A DNA stretch of 46,426 nt from an uncultured Eubacterium sp. (GTDB lineage Bacteria; Bacillota; Clostridia; Lachnospirales; Lachnospiraceae): assembly GCA_900548465.1 (NCBI GenBank), contig URKY01000017.1:1-46426 (forward strand), in the 5' to 3' direction. The notes beneath the pieces are model-generated. The model saw only the letters and a program-made list of their open reading frames with translations. It was not told the DNA's origin and made no database searches. Shown in pieces: positions 34,444 to 42,910 of the stretch. Within the stretch, counting starts at the first letter, position 1. Each line of letters begins with the position of its first letter. The translations under genes were made by a program, and so were the position numbers.

Positions 34444-35016
34444 ATGAAAAATACTCTTGAAATCAGATGGCATGGCCGAGGAGGTCAGGGTGCTAAAACC
34501 GCAGCACTTCTTTTAGCAGAAGTTGCTTTTAAGACAGGAAAGAATGCTCAGGGATTTCCGGAATATGGTCCGGAGAGAATGGGAGCTCCAATAACTGCAT
34601 ATGACAGAATTAGTGATAAGCCTATAAGAGTTCACTCTAACATATATGATCCCCAGTTTGTAGTTGTAGTAGATGAAACATTACTTGAAATAGTAGATGT
34701 AACTAACGGGCTACGTGAAGATGGAGCTATTCTTATTAATACTGAAAGAAGCAAAGAGGAGTTGTTACCTCATTTGAACGGTTATAAGGGAAAAGTTTAC
34801 ACAGTTGACGCAAAGAAAATTGCAATGGAAACATTAGGAAAGAATTTTCCTAACACGCCTATGCTTGCAGCGATCGTTAAGGTGACAGGAGTTATAGATG
34901 ATGAAACATTCCTAAATGAGATGGAAGGTTCATTTAAGCATAAGTTTGCAAAGAAACCTGAAGTGATAAAAGGAAATATGGATGCACTGAGAATAGCATT
35001 AAAGGAGGTAAAATAA
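34444..35016 (+). CDS. porC: 2-Oxoacid:ferredoxin oxidoreductase, gamma subunit
   Basis: A 190-residue subunit of the heterotetrameric enzyme that oxidises pyruvate (or a related 2-oxoacid) to acyl-CoA, CO2 and reduced ferredoxin. It has the gamma-family start EIRWHGRGGQGAKTAALLLA, then GFPEYGPERMGAPITAYDRI and VVVVDETLLE. The gene order porC-porD-porA-porB, with stop-start overlap to porD by one base, is the classic four-subunit operon. Upstream sits an inverted repeat that may regulate the operon. Confidence 0.92.
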   Translation: MKNTLEIRWHGRGGQGAKTAALLLAEVAFKTGKNAQGFPEYGPERMGAPITAYDRISDKPIRVHSNIYDPQFVVVVDETLLEIVDVTNGLREDGAILINTERSKEELLPHLNGYKGKVYTVDAKKIAMETLGKNFPNTPMLAAIVKVTGVIDDETFLNEMEGSFKHKFAKKPEVIKGNMDALRIALKEVK

Positions 35017-35318
35017 TGGCAAAGTCAGATATTACAAAATTAGGACAGGACGTGGCTTGGCAGGATGTTACCCGTGGTAATACTATTGTTGGTTGCGGAA
35101 CTACAAAAGAATTTATTACAGGAGACTGGACAAGTGTTGCCCCTGTAATTGATGAAGAAAAATGTAAACAGTGTCTCTTATGCGTTCCGGTTTGCCCGGA
35201 CAGTTGTATTCCGGTAAAGGATTACAAGAGACAGGCTATAGATTATGATCATTGTAAGGGATGCGGGATTTGTGTAAAGGCATGCCCGTTTAATGCAATT
35301 AAGATGGAGGTGAAATAG
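35016..35318 (+). CDS. porD: 2-Oxoacid:ferredoxin oxidoreductase, delta (ferredoxin) subunit
   Basis: A 100-residue ferredoxin-like subunit that carries electrons from the thiamine site to free ferredoxin. Two 4Fe-4S motifs are complete: CKQCLLCVPVCPDSCIPV and CKGCGICVKACPFNAIKM, each C-x2-C-x2-C-x3-CP. The N-terminal 45 residues (DVAWQDVTRGNTIVGCGTTK) are typical of the delta subunit. AAAGGAGG lies inside the end of porC, so translation is coupled. Confidence 0.93.
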   Translation: MAKSDITKLGQDVAWQDVTRGNTIVGCGTTKEFITGDWTSVAPVIDEEKCKQCLLCVPVCPDSCIPVKDYKRQAIDYDHCKGCGICVKACPFNAIKMEVK

Positions 35319-35320
35319 TT

Positions 35321-36514
35321 ATGCCAAAGAAAGTATTTTTGTCAGGAAATGAAGCGGTGGCAACTGCATTAAGACAAATTAATCCGGACGTTTTCCCGGC
35401 ATTTCCTATTACACCATCAACAGAAATTCCACAGTATTTTTCTAATTATGTTTCAAACGGTTTAGTTGATACGGAATTTATTACAGTAGAATCTGAACAC
35501 AGTTCAATGAGTGCGGCAATGGGAGCCTCAGCAGCAGGTGCCAGAGCCCTTACAGCCACATCATCAGCGGGACTTGCTTTTATGTGGGAAGTTTTAGGAG
35601 TCGCAGCATCAAGCAGACTTCCGGTAGGTCTGGCAGCAGTTTGTAGAGCTCTTACCGGACCTCTTAACATTAACTGTGATCATTCAGATACAATGGGAGC
35701 AAGAGATTCAGGTTGGATTCAGTTGTATGCTGAAGACAATCAGGAAGCATATGACAATATGGTGATGGCATTTAATATTGCAGAAAATCCTGATGTTATG
35801 TTGCCGATTATGATTTGTCAGGACGGATTTATTACAAGTCATGCCGTTATGAATATGGAATTATTAGACGATATGACAGTAAAGGAATTTGTTGGAGAGA
35901 GAGAACCGGTTGATTACCTTTTAAATCCTGATGAAAAATTTGCCGTAGGTCCATATGCAGTTTCAGATTACTATATGGAATCAAGAAAAGCCCAGGCACA
36001 TGCAATGGAAAATGCAAAGCAGGTTATTTTAGATGTTGCAAAGGACTTTGAAAAAATTTCAGGTCGTAAATATGGCTTGATTGAAGAATACAAAATGGAC
36101 GATGCTGAATATGCAATGGTTATCATTGGTTCAGCAGCAGGAACAGCTAAGGAAGCTATTGATCAGATGAGAGAGAATGGAGAAAAGGTAGGACTTGTTA
36201 AGATAAGATCCTTCAGACCTTTCCCGGCTGAACAGATTGGAGCAGCTCTTAAAAAATGTAAGGCAGTTGCAGTTATGGACAGATGTGAATCCTTCTCAAC
36301 ACAGGGAGGACCTGTAGGTGCTGAAACTATGCAGGCAATGTATACTAACGGATGTACAGCTAAAGCTATCAATATTATGTACGGCATTGGTGGAAGAGAT
36401 GTTACAGTAGACGATATGAAGGGTGTTTACAAGACACTTATGGAAATTGCAGAAACAGGAATAACAGGCCCAACTTACAGATATATGGGACTTAGAGATA
36501 AGGAGGCAAAATAA
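35321..36514 (+). CDS. porA: 2-Oxoacid:ferredoxin oxidoreductase, alpha subunit
   Basis: A 397-residue subunit forming part of the thiamine diphosphate and CoA sites. Seen motifs: FLSGNEAVATALRQI, VFPAFPITPSTEIPQYF, FITVESEHSSMSAAMGASAA, TSSAGLAFMWEVLGVAA and VKIRSFRPFPAEQIGAAL. The length agrees with pyruvate-specific PorA more than with the shorter 2-oxoisovalerate homologue, but the substrate is not certain from sequence. porD ends two bases before its ATG. Confidence 0.92.
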   Translation: MPKKVFLSGNEAVATALRQINPDVFPAFPITPSTEIPQYFSNYVSNGLVDTEFITVESEHSSMSAAMGASAAGARALTATSSAGLAFMWEVLGVAASSRLPVGLAAVCRALTGPLNINCDHSDTMGARDSGWIQLYAEDNQEAYDNMVMAFNIAENPDVMLPIMICQDGFITSHAVMNMELLDDMTVKEFVGEREPVDYLLNPDEKFAVGPYAVSDYYMESRKAQAHAMENAKQVILDVAKDFEKISGRKYGLIEEYKMDDAEYAMVIIGSAAGTAKEAIDQMRENGEKVGLVKIRSFRPFPAEQIGAALKKCKAVAVMDRCESFSTQGGPVGAETMQAMYTNGCTAKAINIMYGIGGRDVTVDDMKGVYKTLMEIAETGITGPTYRYMGLRDKEAK

Positions 36515-37447
36515 ATGGGTTACAATTTTAAAGAGATAATGAACAAACCGGAACGTTTTGCCCCGGGTCATAGAATGTGCGCAGGTTGTGGAGCTACAAT
36601 TTGTGCAAGAAATGTTCTTCGTGGACTTCACGAAGGAGACAAAGCAGTCATCGGATGTGCAACAGGATGTCTTAATGTATCATCATTCCAGTATCCTTAT
36701 GTTGCATGGGAAGATAGTTATATCCACAGTGCTTTTGAAAATACAAGTTCAACAATGAGTGGTGTTGAAGGCGCTTATAAGGCAATGAAGAGAAAAGGCA
36801 AATTAAAGGATGACTTCAAGTTTATTTGTTTTGGTGGTGATGGTGGAACTTATGATATAGGTATTCAGTCATTGTCAGGAGCAATGGAACGTGGAACTAA
36901 TTATACATATGTATGTTATGACAATGGAGCATATATGAACACAGGTACACAGCGTTCATCAGCTACACCTATGTATGCCGATACTACTACAACACCTGTA
37001 GGAACACAGTGTAATGGTAAGGAACAGTACAGAAAGGATCTTGCAGCAATAATTGCAGCCCATGATGTGCCTTACGCAGCTCAGACTACTTATTTTAATG
37101 GTTTTAAGGATTTGCATACTAAGGCAGAACGTGCAATTTATACGGATGGTCCTGCATTTCTTAATGTGTGTGCACCTTGTCCGACAGGATGGAAATATCA
37201 GAAAGATGACATTATGGAAATCTGCAGATTAGCTGTAGAGACTAATTACTGGCCACTGTATGAAGTGGTTGAAGGAAAGTGGATTCTTAATTATGAACCA
37301 AAGAAGAGACTTCCGATTGAAGATTTCTTAAGACCACAGGGAAGATTTAAACATCTTTTCAAACCTGAAAATGAACATTTACTTGAAAAGTATCAGAAGG
37401 AAGTTGATAGAAGATGGGAAGATCTTCTGTTTAAATGCAGCCGTTAG
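36515..37447 (+). CDS. porB: 2-Oxoacid:ferredoxin oxidoreductase, beta subunit
   Basis: A 310-residue subunit that binds thiamine diphosphate and one 4Fe-4S cluster. The N-terminal cluster ligands are in HRMCAGCGATICARNVLRG; the thiamine motif is CFGGDGGTYDIGIQSLSGA, followed by YDNGAYMNTGTQRSSATP and, near the end, APCPTGWKY. It starts immediately after the porA stop with AAGGAGG upstream. Length is normal. With the other three subunits it provides acetyl-CoA and reduced ferredoxin for fermentation. Confidence 0.93.
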   Translation: MGYNFKEIMNKPERFAPGHRMCAGCGATICARNVLRGLHEGDKAVIGCATGCLNVSSFQYPYVAWEDSYIHSAFENTSSTMSGVEGAYKAMKRKGKLKDDFKFICFGGDGGTYDIGIQSLSGAMERGTNYTYVCYDNGAYMNTGTQRSSATPMYADTTTTPVGTQCNGKEQYRKDLAAIIAAHDVPYAAQTTYFNGFKDLHTKAERAIYTDGPAFLNVCAPCPTGWKYQKDDIMEICRLAVETNYWPLYEVVEGKWILNYEPKKRLPIEDFLRPQGRFKHLFKPENEHLLEKYQKEVDRRWEDLLFKCSR

Positions 37448-37459
37448 TTAGGAGTGTCT

Positions 37460-37888
37460 ATGAAGTTTGAATATAACAGAGACAGGAAAACTTTATTGAA
37501 TGTAATAAACTCTAAAGCCGAGAAGAAAAATATAAGAGTTGATGCAGAAAAAGACAAAATCAAAGTTTCCCTTGAACCGGGAAAGTTTGATGAGGCGGTA
37601 GAGTCCATACCTGTTACATTCAAAGGAAAATTAGCCGATACGGAGAATGGATGTTGTTTAGAAGGAAAGTTCACTTTTGGATTTTATCTTTACACAATGG
37701 TAATTGTAGCGGCAATACTTATTATTGCCAGATTTGCATGGTCGGCTTACAAAATGCAGACCGGAAATATCGTACTTTGTGCAATCGCAGCAGTGCTGCT
37801 AATTGTTGTTTTGGCGGTAGTTGTGGCAAAGGCTAATAAACCAAAGGAAATTATAACGAAGTTTCTTCAGGATTTAAACGTTAAATGA
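37460..37888 (+). CDS. Small two-helix membrane protein, unknown function
   Basis: A 142-residue protein. Residues 1 to about 68 form a soluble domain (KFEYNRDRKTLLNVINSKAE, DKIKVSLEPGKFDEAVESI). Two membrane helices follow (FYLYTMVIVAAILIIARFAW and IVLCAIAAVLLIVVLAVVVA), with a short basic tail. ATG 37460 follows AGGAG at six bases; an in-frame GTG six bases earlier overlaps that site. It begins 12 bases after porB and is probably the last gene of the por transcript, but nothing links it to the oxidoreductase. Its stop codon falls at the edge of the large palindrome that follows. Confidence 0.75.
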   Translation: MKFEYNRDRKTLLNVINSKAEKKNIRVDAEKDKIKVSLEPGKFDEAVESIPVTFKGKLADTENGCCLEGKFTFGFYLYTMVIVAAILIIARFAWSAYKMQTGNIVLCAIAAVLLIVVLAVVVAKANKPKEIITKFLQDLNVK

Positions 37889-38132
37889 TTACAATGTTAA
37901 ATAAAGCGGTACAGATATCCTTATTGTCTGTAGTATTTATTGATATAAAAAGACTGACAATTTTTATAGTACCAATGCAATTCACAGAGAATTCCTGATG
38001 AATTCTCTGCTCAGTGCATTTTAAAAATTGATTTGGAAATCAATTTTTAACTATAAAATCGTCGGTCTTTTTATATATAAATACTCCGGACAATTTCGAG
38101 CTACCTGTACCTCTTCATTTAATGTTGTAATC
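37887..38132. repeat. 246-bp branched imperfect palindrome
   Basis: Two arms of about 84 bases, 37887-37970 and 38050-38132, are imperfect reverse complements. The inner 48/45 bases match at 40 of 45 aligned positions; the outer part runs GATTACAA ... GGTACAG on the left and CTGTACC ... TTGTAATC on the right, with an 8/10-base non-matching bulge between. Between the arms sit two further hairpins: AATGCA...CAGAGAATTC/GAATTCTCTG...TGCATT (37974-38020) and a perfect 14-bp TTAAAAATTGATTT/AAATCAATTTTTAA (38021-38050). The whole would fold as a long stem opening into a three-way junction. It starts at the stop of the upstream gene and contains no ORF. It could be a MITE-like element or a structured RNA. 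The remaining gap, 38133-38372, shows nothing further. Confidence 0.85.
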
Positions 38133-38372
38133 GTTAAAAGGAATGATAGTATTTTATTTCTGTAATATATGTTATATTATTGATTAGATTCATTAATTAT
38201 AGAAATAGTCACATATGGAAGAATAAAATATATTTATTAGAGTAATAGAAAGATATGATTATTTTTAAAATCGCACTAGGTATAAAAAGGGTGTGGTTTA
38301 TTATTATTTAGTAATTAAATGAATAATTTGTGTTGTTTATATAATGAAAAGAAATTTTATGAGAGTGAAAGT

Positions 38373-38786
38373 ATGAGAGGATATAATATAATAGTAGTGT
38401 ATAATGAAAATGCAGATGAAATATTGATGTGCAAAAGAAAAAAAGAGCCATATAAGGGACTGGCGAATTTTGTGGGTGGAAAAATAGAAAAAAACGAAAA
38501 CGGACTTGATGCTGCATATAGGGAACTTGAAGAAGAAACGACCATAACAAAAGATGATATTATACTTTTTCATATGATGGATTTTACATATTATCTTGAA
38601 AACTGTTACCTTGAAGTTTATGTTGGAAAGCTAAATAAAATAATAGATGTTAAGGGCACGGAAAACGAATTGTTTTGGTCTACATTAGATAATAATTTTT
38701 TTGATGAAACAAAATATGCGGGAGAGGGAAATGTTGGACATATTGTTCGACATATTCAAATGCGTAAAGATGAACTGCTGAAATAA
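38373..38786 (+). CDS. Nudix hydrolase (MutT-like)
   Basis: A 137-residue pyrophosphohydrolase. The Nudix box G-x5-E-x7-R-E-x2-E-E is complete at residues 36-56 (GKIEKNENGLDAAYRELEEE), giving the magnesium-binding glutamates. It is preceded by LMCKRKKEPYKGLANFVGG and followed by a beta-strand core. Relatives act on 8-oxo-dGTP or other nucleoside diphosphate derivatives; the substrate here is not known. ATG 38373 is chosen because GAGAGTG precedes it and the core strand begins here; an in-frame ATG 54 bases upstream has no ribosome site. It has no evident partners. Confidence 0.85.
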   Translation: MRGYNIIVVYNENADEILMCKRKKEPYKGLANFVGGKIEKNENGLDAAYRELEEETTITKDDIILFHMMDFTYYLENCYLEVYVGKLNKIIDVKGTENELFWSTLDNNFFDETKYAGEGNVGHIVRHIQMRKDELLK

Positions 38787-38832
38787 TATAGTGGTGAATT
38801 TCAGATGTTTTATAATTTTATGGGTGAAAAAC

Positions 38833-38861
38833 TTGACATATATGGAAATGTTTTTTATTAT
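38833..38861 (+). promoter_or_regulatory. Consensus promoter upstream of the second AGCS gene
   Basis: TTGACA (38833-38838), 17-base spacer, TATTAT (38856-38861). The predicted transcription start, near 38868, is only about five bases ahead of a strong terminator. Confidence 0.8.
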
Positions 38862-38872
38862 TTTACTATACC

Positions 38873-38907
38873 AAAGGCGGTAGTTGATGAAACTACTGCC
38901 TTTTTTT
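38873..38907 (+). terminator. Terminator in the leader of the second AGCS gene
   Basis: AAAGGCGGTAG (38873-38883), loop TTGATGAAA, CTACTGCCTTT (38893-38903), one G-T pair, ending in a run of seven T. It stands between the promoter above and the AGCS gene. A 64-codon open reading through it is not a gene. Confidence 0.92.
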
Positions 38908-38967
38908 ATTTTCTGAAATTATTATTAACCGCAAATAATAAAATATTAAAAAAGGGAGAAAAGGTAA

Positions 38968-40626
38968 ATGAATTTTGCAGAGATTATTTCCAAAATTGAT
39001 GATTTTGTATGGGGTCCGGTGATGTTGGTGCTTCTTGTAGGGACAGGTATTTTCCTGACGGTAAGACTTAAGTTTCGCCCGTGGAGGAATCTTGGCTATG
39101 CACTCAAAAGTACATTGAGTAAGGAGGCAAGAACTACAAAAAGAGGAACAGGGGATGTGTCTCCGTTCTCGGCACTTACCACAGCTTTGGCGGCAACAAT
39201 TGGTACCGGAAATATTGTTGGTGTTGCAACAGCAATGGTTGCGGGAGGCCCCGGGGCGTTAGTATGGATGTGGATATCCGCATGCTTTGGATTGACCTCG
39301 AAGTTCAGTGAATGCATGCTTGCTATCAAATACCGTGAAGTAAATCAGAAGGGTGAAATGTCAGGCGGCCCGATGTATACAATGAAAAAAGGGTTTAAGC
39401 ATAAAAAACTGGGAGCAGTTCTTGGTATGTTATTTGCAGTTTTTGCCGTTATTGCATCCTTTGGCATTGGAAATATGACTCAGGCAAATTCAATTGCGGA
39501 ATCATTACATGACACTTTTAATTTTAACACGACAATAGTGGGAGTTATTCTTACAATTTTGTCTCTTGTAATTATTGTCGGAGGCATTAAATCGATATCA
39601 AAAGTATCTTCGGTAGTTGTCCCATTTATGGCTATATTTTATGTAGTTGCAGGTCTAATTGTAATTATTATGAATATTCAAAATCTGCCTGCAGGAATTG
39701 CAATGATATTTAAAATGGCATTTAGTTCTGAGGCTGTCGGTGGCGGACTTTGCGGTGCAATTACTGCAGCTATGATGAATGCCATGAGATATGGTGTTGC
39801 AAGAGGTGTATTTTCTAATGAAGCCGGCATGGGTTCAGCAGCAATAACTGCCGCAGCAGCCACAACAGATGACCCGGTTCGTCAGGGATACATCAACATG
39901 ACAGGAACATTCTGGGATACAATTGTAGTATGTACAATTACAGGACTTTGCATTGCATCTTCAGGTGCGCTGGGAATGACTCAACCCGGCGCAGCAGGAA
40001 CCTATAAAGGCAATGAAAATTCAATAATAGTTGAAGCAAAAGATAGTGATGGCAATTCTGAAAATACTGAGTATACATATAAATTACAGGGAAGTAATCT
40101 TAAACTTACATATGTAGATTCGAAAAAAGAAACTCAAAGTGTTGACTTGATTTATAAGGACAAAAATAAAACTCCTGACAGTATAGAAGGAAAATGGAAT
40201 GATGCATCAGGTGATGAGTATGTATTTGAGAATGGAAGTTATAAGCACAATACGGTAGTGAAAGGTGCAGCTTTAACCATTGCAGCTTTCCAGTCAGCCC
40301 TTGGCAAAGTAGGTGGTTGGCTTGTTACAATAGGAATAGCATTATTTGCATTCTCAACAATTTTGGGCTGGGAGTATCATGGTGAAAAAGCCTTTGAATA
40401 CATATTTAACACTCACAAATATAATATGGTGTACAGAATAGTGTTCTCACTTGTGGTGTTTGTAGGCGCAACCACGGCATTAGATGTTGTATGGAATTTC
40501 TCGGATATTGCAAATGCCCTTATGGCAATTCCAAACTTAATTTGTCTGCTGGCAATGAGTGGAGTAATTGCTAAAGAAGTTGAGCGCTTCCAGAAAACAA
40601 TAGAGAAGGGAAAAAAGGAAAATTAA
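38968..40626 (+). CDS. AGCS-family Na+/amino-acid symporter with inserted soluble domain
   Basis: A 552-residue sodium-coupled symporter for alanine, glycine or similar. The family core is clear: LKFRPWRNLGYALKSTL, ALAATIGTGNIVGVATAMV, GPGALVWMWISACFGLTSKF, GVARGVFSNEAGMGSAAITA and FAFSTILGWEYHGEKAFEYI. Between two helices, residues about 338-431 form a polar insert absent from the 477-residue paralogue at 20914. The insert (TYKLQGSNLKLTYVDSKKE, then SIEGKWNDASGDEYVFENGS) looks like a small beta-barrel module, probably on the outer face. The ATG follows GGGAG. No riboswitch precedes it; instead a promoter-terminator pair does. A terminator-like hairpin follows. Confidence 0.92.
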   Translation: MNFAEIISKIDDFVWGPVMLVLLVGTGIFLTVRLKFRPWRNLGYALKSTLSKEARTTKRGTGDVSPFSALTTALAATIGTGNIVGVATAMVAGGPGALVWMWISACFGLTSKFSECMLAIKYREVNQKGEMSGGPMYTMKKGFKHKKLGAVLGMLFAVFAVIASFGIGNMTQANSIAESLHDTFNFNTTIVGVILTILSLVIIVGGIKSISKVSSVVVPFMAIFYVVAGLIVIIMNIQNLPAGIAMIFKMAFSSEAVGGGLCGAITAAMMNAMRYGVARGVFSNEAGMGSAAITAAAATTDDPVRQGYINMTGTFWDTIVVCTITGLCIASSGALGMTQPGAAGTYKGNENSIIVEAKDSDGNSENTEYTYKLQGSNLKLTYVDSKKETQSVDLIYKDKNKTPDSIEGKWNDASGDEYVFENGSYKHNTVVKGAALTIAAFQSALGKVGGWLVTIGIALFAFSTILGWEYHGEKAFEYIFNTHKYNMVYRIVFSLVVFVGATTALDVVWNFSDIANALMAIPNLICLLAMSGVIAKEVERFQKTIEKGKKEN

Positions 40627-40711
40627 TGTTGCTTTTCAATACTGAAAAATGGCCGTTGGTGGAAGGAAAGCAATACGGAAGCAGGGAAATAACAATCCGT
40701 GTGGTATTCCC

Positions 40712-40740
40712 GTTACAAAAATGATACAATAATGATACAA
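40712..40740 (+). promoter_or_regulatory. Three 11-bp-phased direct repeats, probable response-regulator operator
   Basis: GTTACAA (40712-40718), GATACAA (40723-40729) and GATACAA (40734-40740), separated by AAAT and TAAT, so the period is exactly 11 bases. Head-to-tail boxes with 11-base spacing are the usual binding pattern of OmpR/PhoB-family regulators, and the gene for one starts about 100 bases downstream. The site is likely autoregulatory. Confidence 0.65.
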
Positions 40741-40750
40741 AATTAAAGAC

Positions 40751-40780
40751 AGATTGTCGGAATAATAAAACCGGCAATCT
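40751..40780 (+). terminator. Hairpin between the AGCS gene and the response regulator
   Basis: AGATTGTCGG (40751-40760), loop AATAATAAAA, CCGGCAATCT (40771-40780), one G-T pair; only a poor T-tract follows. It may end the AGCS transcript or lie in the regulator leader. Confidence 0.6.
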
Positions 40781-40838
40781 GTTGAACTTTATAAGGAAAA
40801 TAACTTTGCAATGAAAAATATAACGAAGAGGATTTTGT

Positions 40839-41492
40839 ATGATTAGAATATTAGTGGCAGAAGATGATGAAATAATTCTTAACTTGATAAAAATAAATTT
40901 AAAGAAGGTAGGCTATAGTGTAAGCACTGCCGGCGATGGAGTTGAGGCATCTAAACTGATGGATGAAGAGCAGTTTGATTTGTGTCTGTTTGACATTATG
41001 CTTCCAAAAATTGATGGATATGAATTGCTTGAATATGCAAAGAGCATGGAGTATCCTGTTATTTTTATTACGGCAATGGGAACTACGGATAACAAAGTTC
41101 GTGGACTTAAGGCGGGAGCAGATGATTATATAACAAAGCCATTTGAAATAGTGGAAATGCTGGCAAGGGTGGAGAGTGTCCTTAGAAGATATAAAAAGAC
41201 AAATGACATAATAAATGAAGAGGATGTTACAATTAATCTTGCATCAATGCAGGTTACAAAGGCAGGAGAAAATATTGAACTTACCTTAAAGGAATTTAAT
41301 CTGCTTGTTCTTCTTTTGAGAAACAGAAATGTGGCTCTGTACAGAGATGTAATTTATGAAAACGTGTGGGGTGGCGATTACATGGGAAATAGTAGAACCG
41401 TAGACCTTCACATACAGCGTTTGAGAAGAAAACTACATTGGGAAGAAAAAATAGAATCTGTATATAAAGTAGGATACAGATTAAAAGGATAA
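40839..41492 (+). CDS. OmpR-family response regulator
   Basis: A 217-residue two-component regulator. The receiver domain begins IRILVAEDDEIILNLIKINL, with phospho-acceptor Asp52 in LCLFDIMLPKIDGYE, and Lys in ADDYITKPFE. The C-terminal winged helix has IELTLKEFNLLVLLLRNRN and NSRTVDLHIQRLRRKLHWE, ending VYKVGYRLKG. The cognate histidine kinase starts 8 bases after its stop. Three 11-bp direct repeats upstream suggest that it controls its own promoter. The signal is unknown. Confidence 0.93.
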   Translation: MIRILVAEDDEIILNLIKINLKKVGYSVSTAGDGVEASKLMDEEQFDLCLFDIMLPKIDGYELLEYAKSMEYPVIFITAMGTTDNKVRGLKAGADDYITKPFEIVEMLARVESVLRRYKKTNDIINEEDVTINLASMQVTKAGENIELTLKEFNLLVLLLRNRNVALYRDVIYENVWGGDYMGNSRTVDLHIQRLRRKLHWEEKIESVYKVGYRLKG

Positions 41493-41499
41493 ATAATTT

Positions 41500-42909
41500 A
41501 TGAAGATATTTTGGAAAATCTTTTTATCAATACTTAGCATAGTGATAATTATGTATATGACTCTTGGTGGAGCTTTGCTTTATGTTTCCTTTAACAGATA
41601 TTTAAATAGTGAAGTGGACAAGGCTACTAATGAAAATAAAATGTTTATATTGACTCTCAAAACTTCAATAGAAGCCAATATGATAAATAGTGAAGACTTA
41701 GGAATGTACATGGAAAGCAGCGTTGTGGCAATAAAGAAAAATATGGGAAATGCCAAGACGCAAATAAGAGTTTTTGACAACAAATGGAATAAAATTTATG
41801 CTGATAAAGGTGTTGAAAATTTAGTTAAAAAACAGGATATAAAGAAACAGAAAAATTTATATGTAATTAATAAAACCGAGGGAAAACATTACCTTGAAAC
41901 AATGTCAGTGCTGAAAGTAAATGATAAAAAATATTACATAAGCATAATGAGGGATATTGAGCAAATTTACAATTGGCGGGACCAGATGACGTTTCAATAC
42001 ATGGCAATTCTTGCTGTGGCACTTGTAGTTTCAGGTACACTTTCATATTTAACAGCGAAGAAAATTGCAAAGCCTATTGTTAAGCTTACAAGAACTACTA
42101 AAAATATGGCAATTGGAAATTACAGCGTTAGGGCTGATATAAAAAACGGTGGTGAAATCGGTGTACTTACAAAGAACTTTAATACTATGGCGGATGCCAT
42201 GGAAAAAAATATAAGACAGCTTGAAGATGCGGCCAGAGCGAAAGAAGATTTTACTGCAAGTTTTGCTCACGAACTGAAAACCCCACTTACTGCAATTGTC
42301 GGATACTCGGATATGCTTCGTTCGATGGAACTGGACAAAAAAGATATTATTGAATTTTCCAATTACATTTTTACCCAGGGAAAAAGACTAGAAAAACTGT
42401 CATACACTATGATGGATTTGATTTCAATTGATAAGAAAAATATTGAGTTTAACAGTCTGAGTATGAAACGGTTAATGCAAAAAGTAAGTGAAACAGTGAG
42501 ACCATTATTAAAGCAAAAGAAAATTCATTACAAGGCCGCTGTTGAAGAGGCGAAAATACAGGGAAATTCTGAATTGCTGATTTCATTATTTACAAATATA
42601 ATTGATAACAGCAGAAAAGCTGTGGAAGAGAATGGAAATATTTTGGTAAATGGAAAAAGAAATGGAGACACTTACAGCCTGTCAATTGCGGATGACGGAT
42701 GTGGAATGGAGGAGTCGGAAATAAAGAAAATTACCGAGGCTTTTTATATGATAGATAAGTCCCGTGCAAGAAAAGAAGGTGGAGCGGGAATTGGAATGGC
42801 TCTCTGCGAAAAAATCGTGAACGTTCATAAGGCACAGTGGAATATAAGCAGTGAACTTGGAAAAGGAACTGAGGTTACCATTACATTTACAAAAGTAGAA
42901 GGAAAATAA
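41500..42909 (+). CDS. Sensor histidine kinase
   Basis: A 469-residue membrane kinase paired with the preceding regulator. Transmembrane helix 1 is at about residues 7-29 and helix 2 at about 165-187, enclosing an external sensor region of about 135 residues. A HAMP segment follows (AKPIVKLTRTTKNMAIGNYS). The phospho-acceptor is His257 in SFAHELKTPLTAIVGYSDML. The ATPase boxes are N (NIIDNSRKAVEENG), G1 (IADDGCGMEESE) and G2 (REGGAGIGMALCEKIV in close form). All catalytic boxes are intact. It is followed, one base after its stop, by an accessory membrane protein. Confidence 0.92.
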   Translation: MKIFWKIFLSILSIVIIMYMTLGGALLYVSFNRYLNSEVDKATNENKMFILTLKTSIEANMINSEDLGMYMESSVVAIKKNMGNAKTQIRVFDNKWNKIYADKGVENLVKKQDIKKQKNLYVINKTEGKHYLETMSVLKVNDKKYYISIMRDIEQIYNWRDQMTFQYMAILAVALVVSGTLSYLTAKKIAKPIVKLTRTTKNMAIGNYSVRADIKNGGEIGVLTKNFNTMADAMEKNIRQLEDAARAKEDFTASFAHELKTPLTAIVGYSDMLRSMELDKKDIIEFSNYIFTQGKRLEKLSYTMMDLISIDKKNIEFNSLSMKRLMQKVSETVRPLLKQKKIHYKAAVEEAKIQGNSELLISLFTNIIDNSRKAVEENGNILVNGKRNGDTYSLSIADDGCGMEESEIKKITEAFYMIDKSRARKEGGAGIGMALCEKIVNVHKAQWNISSELGKGTEVTITFTKVEGK

Positions 42910-42910
42910 T

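Noticed and set aside
38805..38999. 64-codon open reading
   Set aside because: It runs through a strong terminator and overlaps the start of the AGCS gene; no ribosome site.
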